A stretch of DNA of 64,000 nt, taken from positions 2,604,001 to 2,668,000 of the forward strand of contig OY755182.1 in NCBI GenBank assembly GCA_963576735.1, read 5' to 3'. The notes under the pieces were generated by a model that saw only the letters and a program-made list of their open reading frames with translations, had not been told where the DNA came from and did not search any database. Within the stretch, counting starts at the first letter, position 1. Each line of letters opens with the position of its first letter. Origin of the DNA: Bedellia somnulentella (Eukaryota; Arthropoda; Insecta; Lepidoptera; Bedelliidae). The translations under genes were made by a program, and so were the position numbers. Shown one piece after another: positions 1-10,761 of this stretch.

Positions 1-312
1 TAAAAATAACTTGAGAAAGCCCACATGATTGAGTTAAACTTAGTCTTGCGATAGTGCATCTACATCAAGTGGTTATAGACAAACAGAACATAATCTAGTT
101 ATAAGATTGCCCGTTAAACTACTCTGAAAGCTAGGGGATAAATATTATGTTATGTTACAAAGATTTTATATATTAACTACCCCTTCGGAAGGCCCTTAAT
201 CAGTAGAGTTCAAAATTTGACAGACGTAAAAACCGCAATGCTGTCTGCTATTATGCGCCGTAATTCATTGCAGTAAGAGAGACTTGCCGTCATAAATATA
301 ATAAACATAAAT
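1..312. other. Unassigned, with a possible SINE-B remnant
   Basis: Bases about 13-60 weakly resemble the middle of SINE-B (GTGAGGAAACCCACATG-like, then a GAGTT and TTAGTC context). A short ATGTTATGTTA run lies near 150. Both are too degraded for a firm call, and nothing else is recognised. Confidence 0.25.
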
Positions 313-590
313 ACATTACGCCGTTAGTTCCCTTTGGAGTAGGCAGAGACTATCGATCGCCACTTTGTACGATCCTGGCAAAGCCTTTTAGCTTCGTTCA
401 CATCCATCAATCTTTTCAAACGTGCTCTTTTATTCTTCATACTTCGGACACCTGCCTTTTTGAGCACATTCCCTATTTGGTCAAAATGAGTCTTCCGAGG
501 TCACCCTCTGCTAGCATTACCATTCACATTGGCTTTATAGATCTCTTTCATCAATTTACTATCATCCATGCTCTCAATGTGCCCATAATA
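313..590 (-). pseudogene. LINE-Z 3' end (ORF2 C-terminus), disabled
   Basis: Read on the minus strand, this encodes the C-terminal tail of a non-LTR retrotransposon ORF2: an HIESMDD segment, an NVNGNASRG segment, then VLKKAGVRSMKNKRA, a CQDRTKWRS motif and a stop. An in-frame TGA replaces the Arg codon of the usual RGRPRKTH segment, so this copy is dead. The GRP...DR..WR layout resembles RTE-type ORF2 ends. The copy is 5' truncated, like every LINE-Z copy here. Confidence 0.75.
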
Positions 591-645
591 TACAAAATTA
601 AAATCACGCACAATGTTATCTCTGCAAGGAGAAAATATTTGTAAC

Positions 646-705
646 TGAAGCTACTGCTCTGGCTACCCTTTTTTGGGATTTACAGCCGTGAGTGTATGTA
701 TATAA
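646..705 (+). mobile_element. SINE-A 3' fragment
   Basis: Only the last 60 bases are present: CTCTGGCTACCC, a T-rich loop, GGGATTTACAGCCGTGAG and a short TGTATGTATA tail. Confidence 0.7.
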
Positions 706-795
706 TACTTTAGTAGTAATTATACTTCATAATATATACTAGTAATTAAAGTTATAGTTTATTATATTATATATAGTTATTATTTATTATTAGTT

Positions 796-1047
796 GCCGT
801 GTAGTGTCGGCTTAGAATAGCACTACCCCGTTTCTACCGATGGGTGTACGTAAGAGGCGACTAACGGTATTCAAGCTTTTAAGGAATTTTTGGGCGATGC
901 GGTTGGAAACCCATCACCAACAACCTTTACTTTTACCATCTTTTCCCCACTCACATTTCCGAAAGTGGCTGAGGAATTTCTAATTCCTTAGCTCTGGCTA
1001 CCCCTTCTAGGGATTTATAGCCATGAGTATATGTTATGTTATGTTAT
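796..1047 (+). mobile_element. SINE-A, full length
   Basis: Begins GCCGTGTAGTGTCGG and runs through ACGTAAGAGGCGACTAACGG, GGGCGATGCGGTTGGA and TAGCTCTGGCTACCCC, ending in the CCGTGAG-type motif (here CCATGAG) with a (TTATG)n tail. I see no tRNA-type box A or box B. A length near 245 bp plus tail is typical of the intact copies in this window. Confidence 0.9.
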
Positions 1048-3372
1048 AGTTTATTAATTAGCCGGTTTAAAATTCGACATGCCTAAATGCAATGCCATAA
1101 GTCAGTTTACATCACCCAACGACGGCTTCATAGCTATTGTGACAAAACACTCCATTCCTTCTAAATTTTATTCTTTCCGAAGATAATCCTAAGACAATTT
1201 GTCTGTGGTTATGATATACGGGTCACCCGTGCGTGCGTCAGCGGCGACTGGTGAATAATATATGAGCCTCACTTCACTATGCAATAAAATAACAATTTTT
1301 TACAACTACCCTCTTTGAAAATAAAGCTCGGATTTTTCTTTGTCTTCCGCATGTCTGTTGCATTATATTCTGAAAGGGAATGTCTTGGAAATTTATGCAG
1401 TTTCGAAGCCGTTATTTTATTGATTGAATTTCAGTTACTATAAAACTCTTCGACAAATATAAATTTAGTAAAATATTTAATATATGGATAAATCCTGCTT
1501 AAGTGTGGGTAGGTTCAAGTCTTGTGTCAGACCTAGTCTTTGTAGAAAAAGGAATTACAGCCTTACACCACCCTTCTATAAATAATATAGTGCAATTGCA
1601 TCACACAGAATACGAAATTCTTCGGAAACTAGCCCACCAAAAATATAATCAAAATCAGCCCAGCCATTTCCTCCCCCACAATACATTCTGAACACGGTAT
1701 AAAAGCCATATTCGAAGTCGAATATAGACATTAATATTCAAGATGATCCGATCCTTTTAAACCGCGAACTCAATAGGAGTTGATTAGTGAAGATTGGGTG
1801 CGGGGGGCGGGGGAGTTAGCAACGGGGGGGGGGGGGTGGACTGACCCTTTCTGGGTATTAATTATTCAAAGTATGTCCTCCGATTTTTAGGAAGGTGTTT
1901 TTTCAACTCGGATGGTTTGTAAAGTAGATGTGGAACAATTTTGTTTTAAACTGATTGTTGGAAAATATTTTTTACTGGGACTTGTGGCTGTACACTTTAG
2001 ACACTAATATAAAAGTCTTTATAATTATAAAAGTAATTTATAGATTTAATACGTTACGTAATTTATTTTTTCAAAAATTCCAAATCATGGGAAGAAATAA
2101 TAAAAAAAATGCAACTCAATAAGAAGTTCATCTGTCACTTCAATAACTATTCTGAAGATATTATTTTTTATTAATATTCTCTTAACTAGAAGATTTGAAT
2201 AAAATCATTAGTATATAAAAAAGGGAAGAATTCAGTACATCTTTGACGCCTGACAAAATCGTGTCGAGTTAGGCGCTTGCTATGCAAAATGTTAAGTTTC
2301 GGCCATTCTCAGTGAAGTGGGTCTCGATCTTGTTAACAACATTGTTTGGCTATCAAACGGAAAATTCCAGAGTTTTCCTCAGCGTGTGATCTGAATATTA
2401 ATATTAAGAAATATTTTTATTATTAAATGAAATTGTTAAGCCAATATATCAAAGTAATTTTAAAACTATTACGACTAAAATCCTATTAACTTTACAATGC
2501 TTTTGTATAACCATAATGTTTAGTTTTATACTTTGTACATCTTATTAATTGATGAACTGCAAACTAAATTTATAAAGAAAAGAAAATGTTTGGATGTTTT
2601 GTCAAAGTCGTGATAGAAATATTGCTACCTAATGTAGATGATGAAATGAAAAGGAGACTACGGAGGACTCAGTTGTATCAAATAGAGATATAGCCAACAA
2701 GCCAAGCTTAATTGAGAGATTGGCTAGGATTATATAAATAGGCGATCGATATTATCTGCCTTTTCCTACGGGAAACTATTAAAAAAAAACTCATTTATTT
2801 CGGACAATGCAAATCCATAATTTTTTTTAGTACTATTGTGTATGTGTATGTATATTTTTAAAGATCTCATAATAAAATTAGTTTTGAAACATACTAAACA
2901 GTAAGCCTAGCATAGAAAACATATGACGCTCCGCTTCTGCAATAAATTTTCGACTCTAACTGCATTCCATAAGTGATAATTTCACGTAAACATATTTTTT
3001 CACCCTACGAGAATTAATAAGACGAAATTGAGATAAGAATGATATTAAATTTTGACATTGTGGTCGGTTCGGCTTACTCGTAAGGAGTTTTATTAATGTC
3101 TTTGAGGTTTTAGCCCTTTTGTGGTATCATGGGGTAAGCAGAGGTAATCTAACTAATGAACAATGTAATATCTCCGCTTATTGTGATGGCGCAGGTGGAA
3201 TTTTATTACAAGGAGATCTAACTTGACTGTTCAGTATATTAAAGGTTGCGTAATTTAAATCCCTACATGCTTGAAACACATAAAATGAATGTTTATTTTT
3301 ATGTTTATTGTTTCTAAGAGATTTCTTATGGGAACTAATGGCGTAAGTATGTGTATGTATGTTTCCAATTGG
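1048..3372. other. No gene or clear repeat; poly-G run
   Basis: AT-rich sequence with no coding signal that I trust. The only notable feature is a G-rich stretch near 1800-1838, ending in an uninterrupted run of about 13-14 G. Confidence 0.5.
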
Positions 3373-3428
3373 AACCTCTAGCTACTATTTTTTCAAGATT
3401 TGAAGTCGTGAGTGTAGATAGGTAGGTA
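3373..3428 (+). mobile_element. Degenerate SINE-A 3' end
   Basis: Resembles CTCTRGCTAC, a T-rich loop, GATTTGAAGTCGTGAG and a TAGG-rich tail. It is weak, but it lies next to an intact copy and has the right order of parts. Confidence 0.35.
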
Positions 3429-3453
3429 TTTATTGAGATTTTAGACTGAATTT

Positions 3454-3698
3454 GCCGTGTAGTGTCGGTTTAGAATAGCACTACCCCATTTCTTCCGGTG
3501 GGTGTACGTAAGAGGCGACTAACGGTATGGGGCTATTAAGGGATTTTAGGACGATGCGGTTGGAGACCCATCACCAACAACCTTTATTTTTACTATCTTT
3601 TCCCCACTCAAATTTCCAAAAGTGGCTGAGGAATTTCTAATTCTTTAGCTTTGGCTACCGCTTCCTAGGATTTATAGCCGTGAGTATATGTATATATC
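3454..3698 (+). mobile_element. SINE-A, full length
   Basis: Has the complete 5' end GCCGTGTAGTGTCGG and the complete 3' end GCCGTGAGTATATGTATA. It belongs to subfamily A1 (GTGTACGTAAGAGGCGAC). Confidence 0.9.
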
Positions 3699-3854
3699 TA
3701 TAGACTGACAACATGGAATAGTAATTGGATGAACCATGTAACTACACCGCAGTCTATATGCACATTCTATTACTTTAGCACAAGCTTATGTTACCCACTG
3801 CGCTTTTGATTATATTTGACTTAAAATGTATGTTTCTGACAGATATCACATCCA

Positions 3855-3947
3855 TACTTATACTCACGCCATTAGTTCTTATTGGGGTAGGCAAGACTAT
3901 CGATAGCCACTATGTACGATCCTGACAAACCTCTCTAGCTTCATTAT
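3855..3947 (-). mobile_element. LINE-Z 3' fragment
   Basis: On the minus strand this gives GTTTGTCAGGATCGTAC, then a CTATCGATAGTC-like stretch, then CCCCAATAAGAACTAATGG and CGTGAGTATA. It is about 90 bp, heavily 5' truncated. Confidence 0.7.
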
Positions 3948-4004
3948 AATCTTAACCTCAAGCTCATTAGTAGTTTGCAGATGTCTAAATAACCAATAAA
4001 TTCT

Positions 4005-4251
4005 GCCGTGTAGTGTCGGCTTAGAATAACACTACCCCGTTTCTACCGATGGGTGTACGTAAGAGGCGACTAATGGTATTGGGGCTTTTAAGGGATTTTT
4101 GGGCGATGCGGTTGGAGACCCATCACCAACGACCTTTACTTTACCATCATTTCCCCACTCAATTTCCAAAAGTGGCTGAGGAATTTCTAATTCCTTAGCT
4201 CTGGATACTCCTTCTATGGATTTATAGCCGTGAGTATATGTTATGTTATGT
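4005..4251 (+). mobile_element. SINE-A, full length, with target-site duplication
   Basis: Intact A1-type copy with a (TTATG)n tail. TAAATAACCAA occurs at 3986-3996 and again at 4252-4262, an 11-bp target-site duplication. A few extra bases lie between the left copy and the SINE 5' end. Confidence 0.88.
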
Positions 4252-4830
4252 TAAATAACCAAATCAACACAATTTCAATTTCGCCATCATTCTAGAACAA
4301 TACGTTAACATCCCCCTCTCAATATCCGCAACCATTGAACCGGCAAGTAAAACAAAAACTCCGGTTATTAAAGCACCGCGCCCCGACGGGCACAATGTAC
4401 AATGACACAATGCTCTTTACTCTTCTTTGACTTTGAACCTCGTCCTAATCGCGCGGAAAACTTTGTTTTCTGATGTACTGTGGCTTCGGGTATGCTTTTG
4501 TTGTTTGAGGTAAGTAATTGTTCGTGTTTTCTCTGCTACCAACTATTCTTGATTTTTAATAGTATAAAAAAGGATTTGAATTCACTTACGTGATATACTG
4601 TTGAGTTGCTCCAATCTCCCAGGATTTCTGAAGAGGTTATTCCAAATGGTGTTTGTTCTTCAATAATTTTGTTGAGATTTGAATGCATTCAATCTTTGAT
4701 CAACAATACGATTCCCTGTCCAAAGGATATCGTTTATAGAGAATAGAATATGCCAAAGCCGCGAGTACATGTCTGGCGCGAACAGTAATATTTAGGAAAA
4801 TTATTTAATATCATATTTACATAATATTTA
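4252..4830. other. No gene or repeat recognised
   Basis: Unique-looking AT-rich DNA apart from the right target-site copy at its start. No coding signal. Confidence 0.5.
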
Positions 4831-4967
4831 CGCCCGATTTCTGAATTGAGTATTCCAGCTGAGAACAACTTAAGTATCGTTCTTTCGCATTGAAATCTTA
4901 ACAAATGAATGAGACAAAACAGTACTTAAGTAGTTCTCAGCTTGAATTCTCAATTCAGAAATCGGGC
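4831..4967. mobile_element. Foldback MITE, copy 1
   Basis: A 137-bp hairpin element. The left arm begins CGCCCGATTTCTGAATTGAG and the right arm ends CTCAATTCAGAAATCGGGC. The arms pair over about 50 bp around a short centre. A second copy with the same arms and centre lies at 20932-21069, which proves it is a dispersed element. Short frames across it are incidental. Confidence 0.85.
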
Positions 4968-5251
4968 ATATTTTGATCAAAACTAATGAAAAATGAACAA
5001 CTGACACAACTGACACAACTAAAGGTCTTGAAAGGGTCGTAAAGTTTAAAGTTCGAAAATGGGAGAGTGGTGTCCATTCCATAGCAATCTTATTACTTTC
5101 GGGTCTTAAAATTCTAAATGGGTATTACACGATATGATAATAATAGTACGGAAGCGAGTAAATGTGTAGTAACAAGCAAAGTAAGTCTAAGTTAGCTAAT
5201 CACACTACAAGTTCATTTACTACCATAGTATCTTTAACATTACCTATATAC

Positions 5252-5740
5252 AATTCGGTATGCAAAGTTTTTTTTGGTAATTATTAAATATTTTTATTCG
5301 ATAGCAAACACGAAAATAAAAAACTGATTTGAATATTTTTCATTTCAAATGAGTAATTGCAAAGTTATGATTTTTTAAAGATTGTTCATCTTTTGTACTT
5401 AATGACGTCATCGATTGAAAATATCACGTAGCAAATAAAGCGAAATGTTTAGTAAAAATGTTGCTAATTGCAAAATATTTCACGAATTTGTGATCCCAAA
5501 TGAAATTATTACGATATTATACTAAAGAAACCTATGATTTTCGATGTTTTATTAATAAACTGCAAAAACGAATGTCTTTGACATAACGATGAAGGTCAAA
5601 TACTGTTACAGTTTTTTGCTAAAATAACGGTCATCTTAGCTCTGTTTGATTTAATTTCAAGAAAATATGTTTTAAAAACATAATATCCCGAAATGGTTTC
5701 GTAATCAGCACCACTTTTGTAAAACTTTGCATACCGAATT
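5252..5740. mobile_element. Non-autonomous DNA element with 20-bp TIRs
   Basis: AATTCGGTATGCAAAGTTTT at 5252-5271 is matched by its exact reverse complement ending at 5740. The 489-bp interior is AT-rich with no coding frame, as in a MITE. I could not define the target-site duplication, so the superfamily is left open. Confidence 0.75.
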
Positions 5741-5851
5741 ACGTAGTACCCATGTAATACAATGAGGGAAAGTCCAGGAAATGCTGAAGACGCGGCGTGG
5801 AGCCAGACGAAGAACAGTTCATCAAGCCAAATAATACAGTAAGATAAAAAT

Positions 5852-6271
5852 GCCGTTTAGTGCCGGCTTAGAATGTCACCACCCCTTTCTACCCTTCGAT
5901 GGTGATAAAAAATACTGTTTAGTGCCGGCTTCAAATGTCACTACCCCTTTCTACCTACGGGTGTCGTAAGAGGCGACTAAGGGTATTGGTTTTTTTAAGT
6001 GGATTTTGGGCGATGCGGTTGGGGACCACCGATACTTTATTTCTACCATCGTGTCCTATACCAACATCGAACTGTGGCTAAGGAGATAAAATAAAAAATA
6101 AAATAAAATAAAAATCATTTATTTGCCAATAACATAAATGGTGGTGTGTATAAAATAAATGCCTATGCATGTACTGCCAGTAAGGCGTGCAAATTTTAAA
6201 CATTAATATATATGAGTTTCTAGCTCTAAAGCTCTGGCTACCCCTTTTTTAATTACGGCCGTGAGTATATG
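5852..6271 (+). mobile_element. SINE-A (subfamily A2), duplicated 5' end, interrupted
   Basis: Two SINE-A 5' ends lie in tandem (near 5852 and 5914; both read GTTTAGTGCCGGCTT). The body then runs to about 6080, is interrupted by a foreign segment, and resumes at about 6214 with TTTCTAGCTCTAAAGCTCTGG to the 3' end GCCGTGAGTATATG. A2 markers are GTGTCGTAAGAGGCGACTAAGG and a TAGCTCTAAAGC segment. Confidence 0.75.
6083..6213 (-). mobile_element. CR1/Rex-like LINE 3' UTR fragment inside SINE-A
   Basis: On the minus strand it reads GCACGCCTTACTGGCAGTAC, CATGCATAGGCATTTATTTT, then ATTTATTTTATTTTA repeats. This matches my memory of a common lepidopteran LINE 3' UTR with a TTTTA-type tail; that part is recall rather than a search. 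It breaks the SINE-A copy at 5852-6271. Confidence 0.5.
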
Positions 6272-6284
6272 ACATTGATAAATA

Positions 6285-6528
6285 GCTGTGTAGTGTCGGC
6301 TTAGAATAGCACTACCCCATTTCTTCCGGTGGGTGTACGTAAGAGGCGACTAACGGTATTGGGGCTTTAAAGGGATTATTGGGCGATGCGGTTGGAGACC
6401 CATCACCAAAAACCTTTAATTTACCATATTTTCCCCACTCAACTTTCCAAAGGTGGCTGAGGAATTTCTCATTCCTTAGCTCTGGCTACCCCATCTAGCG
6501 ATTTATAGCCGTGAGTATATGTATGTAT
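6285..6528 (+). mobile_element. SINE-A, full length, with target-site duplication
   Basis: Intact A1 copy. GATAAATA at 6277-6284 is repeated directly after the tail at 6529-6536. Confidence 0.9.
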
Positions 6529-6783
6529 GATAAATATAATAATAAATCCCGTGTAACTCAGTGCAACCACCGCAACGCAAGCAACCCCCCACCACCGCAA
6601 TGTTTGATAGACAAAGGGCGTCTCGTGTGTTCGCGCAGTCGGGAGCCGCTAATGAAAACCGCCCCCGATATTTTTACTTACGAACTAATCGGCCTTAGTA
6701 AACATTTTAGTCTATGGCTAAATACATGGTATGAACCCAGTTCCTGAGTTTAGTGTACAAATTTTGGTGGTCTATATACATTT

Positions 6784-7037
6784 GCCATGTAGTGCCGGCT
6801 TAGAATGTCGCTACCCCTTTCTACCCACGGGTGTCGTAAGAGGCAACTAAGGGTATTGGGGCTTTTCATTGGATTTTTGGGCGATGCGGTTGGAGACCCA
6901 TCACCAAAAACCCTTTATTTTTACCATCTTTTCCCCACTCAACTTCCAAAAGTGGCTTAGGAATTTATAATTCCTTAGCTCTGGTTACCCCTTCAAGGGA
7001 AATATAGCCGTGAGTATATGTATGTATGTATGTATAT
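6784..7037 (+). mobile_element. SINE-A (A2-like), full length
   Basis: Starts GCCATGTAGTGCCGGC, carries the GTGTCGTAAGAGGC marker and ends GCCGTGAGTATATG followed by four TATG repeats. Confidence 0.88.
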
Positions 7038-7077
7038 ACATTCATGACTTAAATATTACCCCCGCCAGCATAGCTAG

Positions 7078-7168
7078 TACGAGCAACTTTTTTATTAGAT
7101 ATCGCGTGGTACAAAACAGCCATCTCTTACGCACTTACCTTATCGTATACTGTCATCTCATGCTAACC
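7078..7168. mobile_element. MITE-C fragment
   Basis: Shares the core ATCGCGTGG, CAGCCATCTCTTACGCACTT and TCGTATACTG with the intact copies at 10505-10631 and 37552-37685. Terminal repeats are degraded or missing. Confidence 0.6.
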
Positions 7169-7374
7169 GATACATACCATTCATTGTCATACTATATGTG
7201 ACCCTCACTGCCAAAATCTTGCTAACTGCAACTTCAATTTGCTGTATGCCTTACATAGCAGATTTAAAACAAAGCAATAACATTTAATTTATCACATCCC
7301 TTTGCATGCCATTTAAAATTTGAAGAGGAAAGAAACTTCCGTTTTTTTTGGAACGTCATATTTAGATTGTAGTG

Positions 7375-7477
7375 CCGCCGCGTAGTTTCGGCTTAGAATA
7401 ACACTACCCCATGGGTGGGTAAGAGGCGACTAAGGGTATAGGGGCTTAGCGACTAAGGGTATAGGGGTAAGGGTATG
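7375..7477 (+). mobile_element. SINE-A 5' part with internal duplication
   Basis: Contains GTAGTTTCGGCTTAGAATA and AAGAGGCGACTAAGGGTATA; the GCGACTAAGGGTATAGGGG stretch is repeated in tandem. It is cut off by the LINE that starts at about 7478. Confidence 0.7.
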
Positions 7478-8893
7478 AAGCATAGTAAAATTGTACCACT
7501 TCTTAAATCCGGAGGAGATAAAATTAGTCCTGATGGTTATAGACCCATATCAATTCTGCCAGTTTTAAGTAAAATATTCGAAAAACTAATGTTCAATCAA
7601 ATGCTTTTGCATTTCGCTTCAAACAAATTGTTTCATCCAAAACAATTTGGCTTTACGAAGGGCCGCTCTACCACCGATGCAGGCGTTGCCTTAATGAAAC
7701 ACATTTTTGATTCGTGGGAACGCAAAAATGATGCTATTGGTTTGTTTTGCGATCTTACGAAGGCATTTGATTGTGCAGATCATGAAATCCTTTTTATTAA
7801 ATTAGAACATTATGGCATACAAGGTGACGCACTTAAATTAATAAAGTCTTACTTTTCGGATCGGATACAGAAAGTGCAAATCAATAATGCAATATCACCT
7901 GGAACTCATGTGAAAATGGGTGTTCCGCAGGGTTCTATTTTGGGCCCATTTTTATTTTTAGTTTATGTTAATGATTTGCCGTTCATGGTCGAGAAAATGT
8001 CCGAGATAGTGTTATTTGCTGATGATACTTCTTTAGTATTTGACGTTGAAAGAAATAATCAGAATATTGACGAGGTGAATAACACGGTTTCACAGATTCA
8101 AACATGGTTTGCTTCCAATAATCTTGTACTGAATGGTAAAAAAACCAAATGCATTAAATTTGTATTACCTAATGTTAGGTGCGTTGATAACGAAATAATT
8201 TTAAATAATGAAAAGTTAGTATTTTCGGATAACACAGTTTTCTTAGGGATAACTCTGGACTCCAAGCTCCAATGGGGACCCCACATTAGCTCACTAGCTG
8301 GCAGGCTTAGTAGTGCTGCATACGCCGTTAGGAAAATAAGACATTTGACAGATGTACAGACAGCTCGATTAGTTTATTACAGCTATTTTCATAGTGTAAT
8401 GTCTTACGGTATTTTACTCTGGGGCAGAGCAGCTGATGTTGGTTCCATATTTATTCTCCAAAAGAGAGCAATAAGAGCCATATACAATATGAGATCCCGA
8501 GATTCCCTGAGGGAATTGTTTAAAACAATAAATATAATGACACTGCCATGTCAATATATTTATGAAAATATTATGTATGTAAGAAAAAATCAGGCCTCTT
8601 TTGTGAAAAATTGTGACAGACATATTCGAAACCTGAGAGACAACAATAAAATATCCGTGCCAAAATACAGATTGTCAAAAGTAAATACATCTTTCATGGG
8701 GTTATGCGTAAAAATGTATAATAAAATACCTGCGGACATTTTAAATTTATCAGAAACAAAATTCAAAGCAGCTGTTAAAAGAAATCTTAGTTCGAAAGCC
8801 TATTACAATGTCAATGATTACATTAATGATGAAGTGGCTTGGTGTCATCAGGGCTCTGTGCAGGATGTTTCCGGGCTAACACCAAAATTGTAA
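7475..8893 (+). CDS. LINE reverse transcriptase, 5'-truncated but open
   Basis: An uninterrupted 472-codon frame encodes the reverse transcriptase and C-terminal region of a non-LTR retrotransposon. Visible motifs are GYRPIS near residues 21-26, DLTKAFD at 93-99 (motif A), GVPQGS at 149-154, FADD at 181-184 (motif C, with Asp183 and Asp184) and LGITLDSKLQW at 257-267. The layout resembles CR1/Rex/Daphne-type LINEs; the exact clade is not established. The ATG is not the native start: it overlaps the truncated SINE-A just upstream, and the retrotransposon sequence begins at about the second codon, inside the RT domain. The endonuclease domain and ORF1 are absent, so it cannot transpose on its own. 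The lack of stops suggests a fairly recent insertion. Confidence 0.9.
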   Translation: MKHSKIVPLLKSGGDKISPDGYRPISILPVLSKIFEKLMFNQMLLHFASNKLFHPKQFGFTKGRSTTDAGVALMKHIFDSWERKNDAIGLFCDLTKAFDCADHEILFIKLEHYGIQGDALKLIKSYFSDRIQKVQINNAISPGTHVKMGVPQGSILGPFLFLVYVNDLPFMVEKMSEIVLFADDTSLVFDVERNNQNIDEVNNTVSQIQTWFASNNLVLNGKKTKCIKFVLPNVRCVDNEIILNNEKLVFSDNTVFLGITLDSKLQWGPHISSLAGRLSSAAYAVRKIRHLTDVQTARLVYYSYFHSVMSYGILLWGRAADVGSIFILQKRAIRAIYNMRSRDSLRELFKTINIMTLPCQYIYENIMYVRKNQASFVKNCDRHIRNLRDNNKISVPKYRLSKVNTSFMGLCVKMYNKIPADILNLSETKFKAAVKRNLSSKAYYNVNDYINDEVAWCHQGSVQDVSGLTPKL

Positions 8894-9047
8894 TGGACGT
8901 AAAAAAAGACGTAAAAAAAGATGTGTGTTGACGAGTTTCTTACGGGTTCTTCTCTCAACAAAACACCTTCCGAATCCGAAGTAAACTTAGTATTAAGTTG
9001 AATTTTGACGTTCAAAAAACAAAGATTTATCTTTTTATTTTTAACCG
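8894..9047 (+). mobile_element. 3' UTR of the LINE
   Basis: Downstream of the stop lies GAGTTTCTTACGGGTTCTTC, then CTTCCGAATCCG and TTGAATTTTGACGTTCAAA. A very similar string is a common arthropod LINE 3' UTR in my memory. It joins directly to the tandem array. Confidence 0.6.
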
Positions 9048-10175
9048 ACTTCAAAAAAGGAGGTTCTCAGTTCGATTGTTTGTATGTATGTATGTATAAT
9101 TATCCGCGATTATCTCGAGTTTGGCTTAAGCTATTTGGATGCGGTTTTCAGAACAGTATTCGTTACATTTAGGAGAAGGTTTTAGTGCCTTAATCGACCA
9201 AAAAAAGAAAGGAGGTTCTGTGTTTGACCTGTATGTATGTCTGTTGGTCCGCGATTATCTCACGTTTGGCTTAAGCTATTTGGATGCGGTTTTCAGAAAA
9301 GTATTCGTTACATTAAGGAGAAGGTTTAAGTGCCTTAACCGACCAAAAAAAGAAAGGAGGTTCTGTGTTTGACCTGTATGTATGTCTGTTGGTCCGCGAT
9401 TATCTCACGTTTGGCTTAAGCTATTTGGATGCGGTTTTCAGAAAAGTATTCGTTACATTAAGGAGAAGGTTTAAGTGCCTTAACCGACCAAAAAAAGAAA
9501 GGAGGTTCTGTGTTTGACCTGTATGTATGTCTGTTGGTCCGCGATTATCTCACGTTTGGCTTAAGCTATTTGGATGCGGTTTTCAGAAAAGTATTCGTTA
9601 CATTTAGAAGATGGCTTAAGTGATTTAACCGACTCTAAAAGAAAGGATAGGCGATAGGCTTGCCCCCTATCACGTGAGTACACTGTCCATGCAAAACGTG
9701 AGTACTCTGAACACCAGGTGACAAAGTCACGTGATGTTCAGAAGTATTAGTACCTCTGCCAACCCCTTCGGGGATATTCGGCGTGAACGTTTATGCTTAT
9801 GCTTATTATAAAAGAAAGGAGGTTCTGTGTTTGACCTGCATGTATGTATGTTGGTCGGCGATTATCTCGCGTTTCGCTTAAGCTATTTAGATGCGATTTT
9901 CAGAAAAGTACTTGTTACTTTCAGGACAAGGTTTTAGTGATCTAACCGTCTCAAAAAAGGAGTTTCTGAGTTTCACCTATAAGTATGTATGTAAGTTTGA
10001 AGGTTCTTAGTTATTACTAGACAAAGAGTTATCAGTTTATGTTATTACATTCAGGAGAAGGTTTAAGTTCTTTAACCGACTCGAAAAAAAGGAGGTTTCT
10101 TAGTTTGAAATATAAGTATGTATGTAAAGTTATCAATACTAGACAGAGATTTATCAATGTAATGTTAATAAAGTT
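9048..10175. repeat. Tandem array, about 145-bp unit
   Basis: The marker AACCGAC recurs at 9048, 9196, 9341, 9486 and 9631, an exact 145-bp step for three of the four intervals (the first is 148). Each unit carries AAAGGAGGTTCTG, TTTGACCTGTATGTATGT, CGCGATTATCTC and TTTGGCTTAAGCTATTTGG. The units at 9196-9485 are almost identical. The fifth unit is split by a SINE-B (9648-9808), and diverged units continue to about 10175. Short frames through the array reflect the repeat, not a gene. Confidence 0.85.
9648..9808 (+). mobile_element. SINE-B, 5'-truncated, with target-site duplication
   Basis: This is the 3' half of SINE-B (CTATCACGTGAGTACACTG through ACCCCTTCGGGGATATTCGG and CGTGAACGTTTATG). 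TAAAAGAAAGGA occurs at 9636-9647 and at 9809-9820, a perfect 12-bp target-site duplication. Removing the insert restores the tandem unit. Confidence 0.92.
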
Positions 10176-10262
10176 TTTTTTTTGTAATAAACAGAGTTAC
10201 TAAATTATTAAACAAAAATGTATATAAAAAACATGAATAAATTACTCTTAATTATTAAAAAA

Positions 10263-10761
10263 AAATATCTATTGCAACATCATGTTTTTCATCCTGGTCA
10301 TTTCAATCAAGGCTCTTTCGTCACGGGGATGGTTAAGTAATTTCTTTGATTCTATATCACTTAAAGCCATCCCATCAAGGGATTTTACACGACTCAACGC
10401 TACATATATATAAGAGTGTTTCTTCGCATTTGTGATAGGTGAACTTCTCTTTGCTCATCTATTTCGGCAGCAAGAGCAGTACGCTGACGATCTCTCTCAT
10501 TCACGGCAAGCACGAGTTATCGACACGATAACGGTTAGAATGAGATGGCAGTATACGATACTAAGTAAGTGCGTAAAAGATGGCTGCTTTATCCCACGCG
10601 ATAACTAGTTTAAATACGGCTCGTGCTTGCCCTGCTGAAGTCTTTGTTTTTTTTTCGATGGGTGTTTCGTTCTCCCTTACGCGACTTTTCCTTAAAGCAT
10701 CCTTTGATTTTCTATCTAGGCCCGCAGGTAAACAAAATAGTAACAAGTAAGCTAAAGTCAT
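10263..10761 (-). pseudogene. Helitron transposase remnant, internally deleted
   Basis: Minus-strand reading shows two ends of a Helitron Rep/helicase-like protein fused. The upstream part has LDRKSKDALRKSRVRENET, then (after an inserted MITE) ERDRQRTALAAEIDEQRE and HLSQMRRN, the basic low-complexity style seen near the N-terminus of insect Helitron proteins. The downstream part, in another frame, has YIYVALSRVKSLDGMALSD, which is Pif1 helicase motif VI and its tail, ending at a TAG near 10263. Most of the Rep domain and helicase is missing, there is a frameshift at about 10420, and MITE-C sits at 10505-10631. Confidence 0.7.
10505..10631. mobile_element. MITE-C, intact copy
   Basis: 127 bp, bounded by GGCAAGCACGAG and its exact reverse complement CTCGTGCTTGCC. 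The same element lies in opposite orientation at 37552-37685, and a fragment lies at 7078-7168. It interrupts the Helitron protein remnant. Confidence 0.85.

Noticed and set aside
9048..10175. Regular repeats that could suggest a CRISPR array
   Set aside because: The units are 145 bp with no spacer-repeat alternation, in clearly eukaryotic DNA; it is a tandem satellite.
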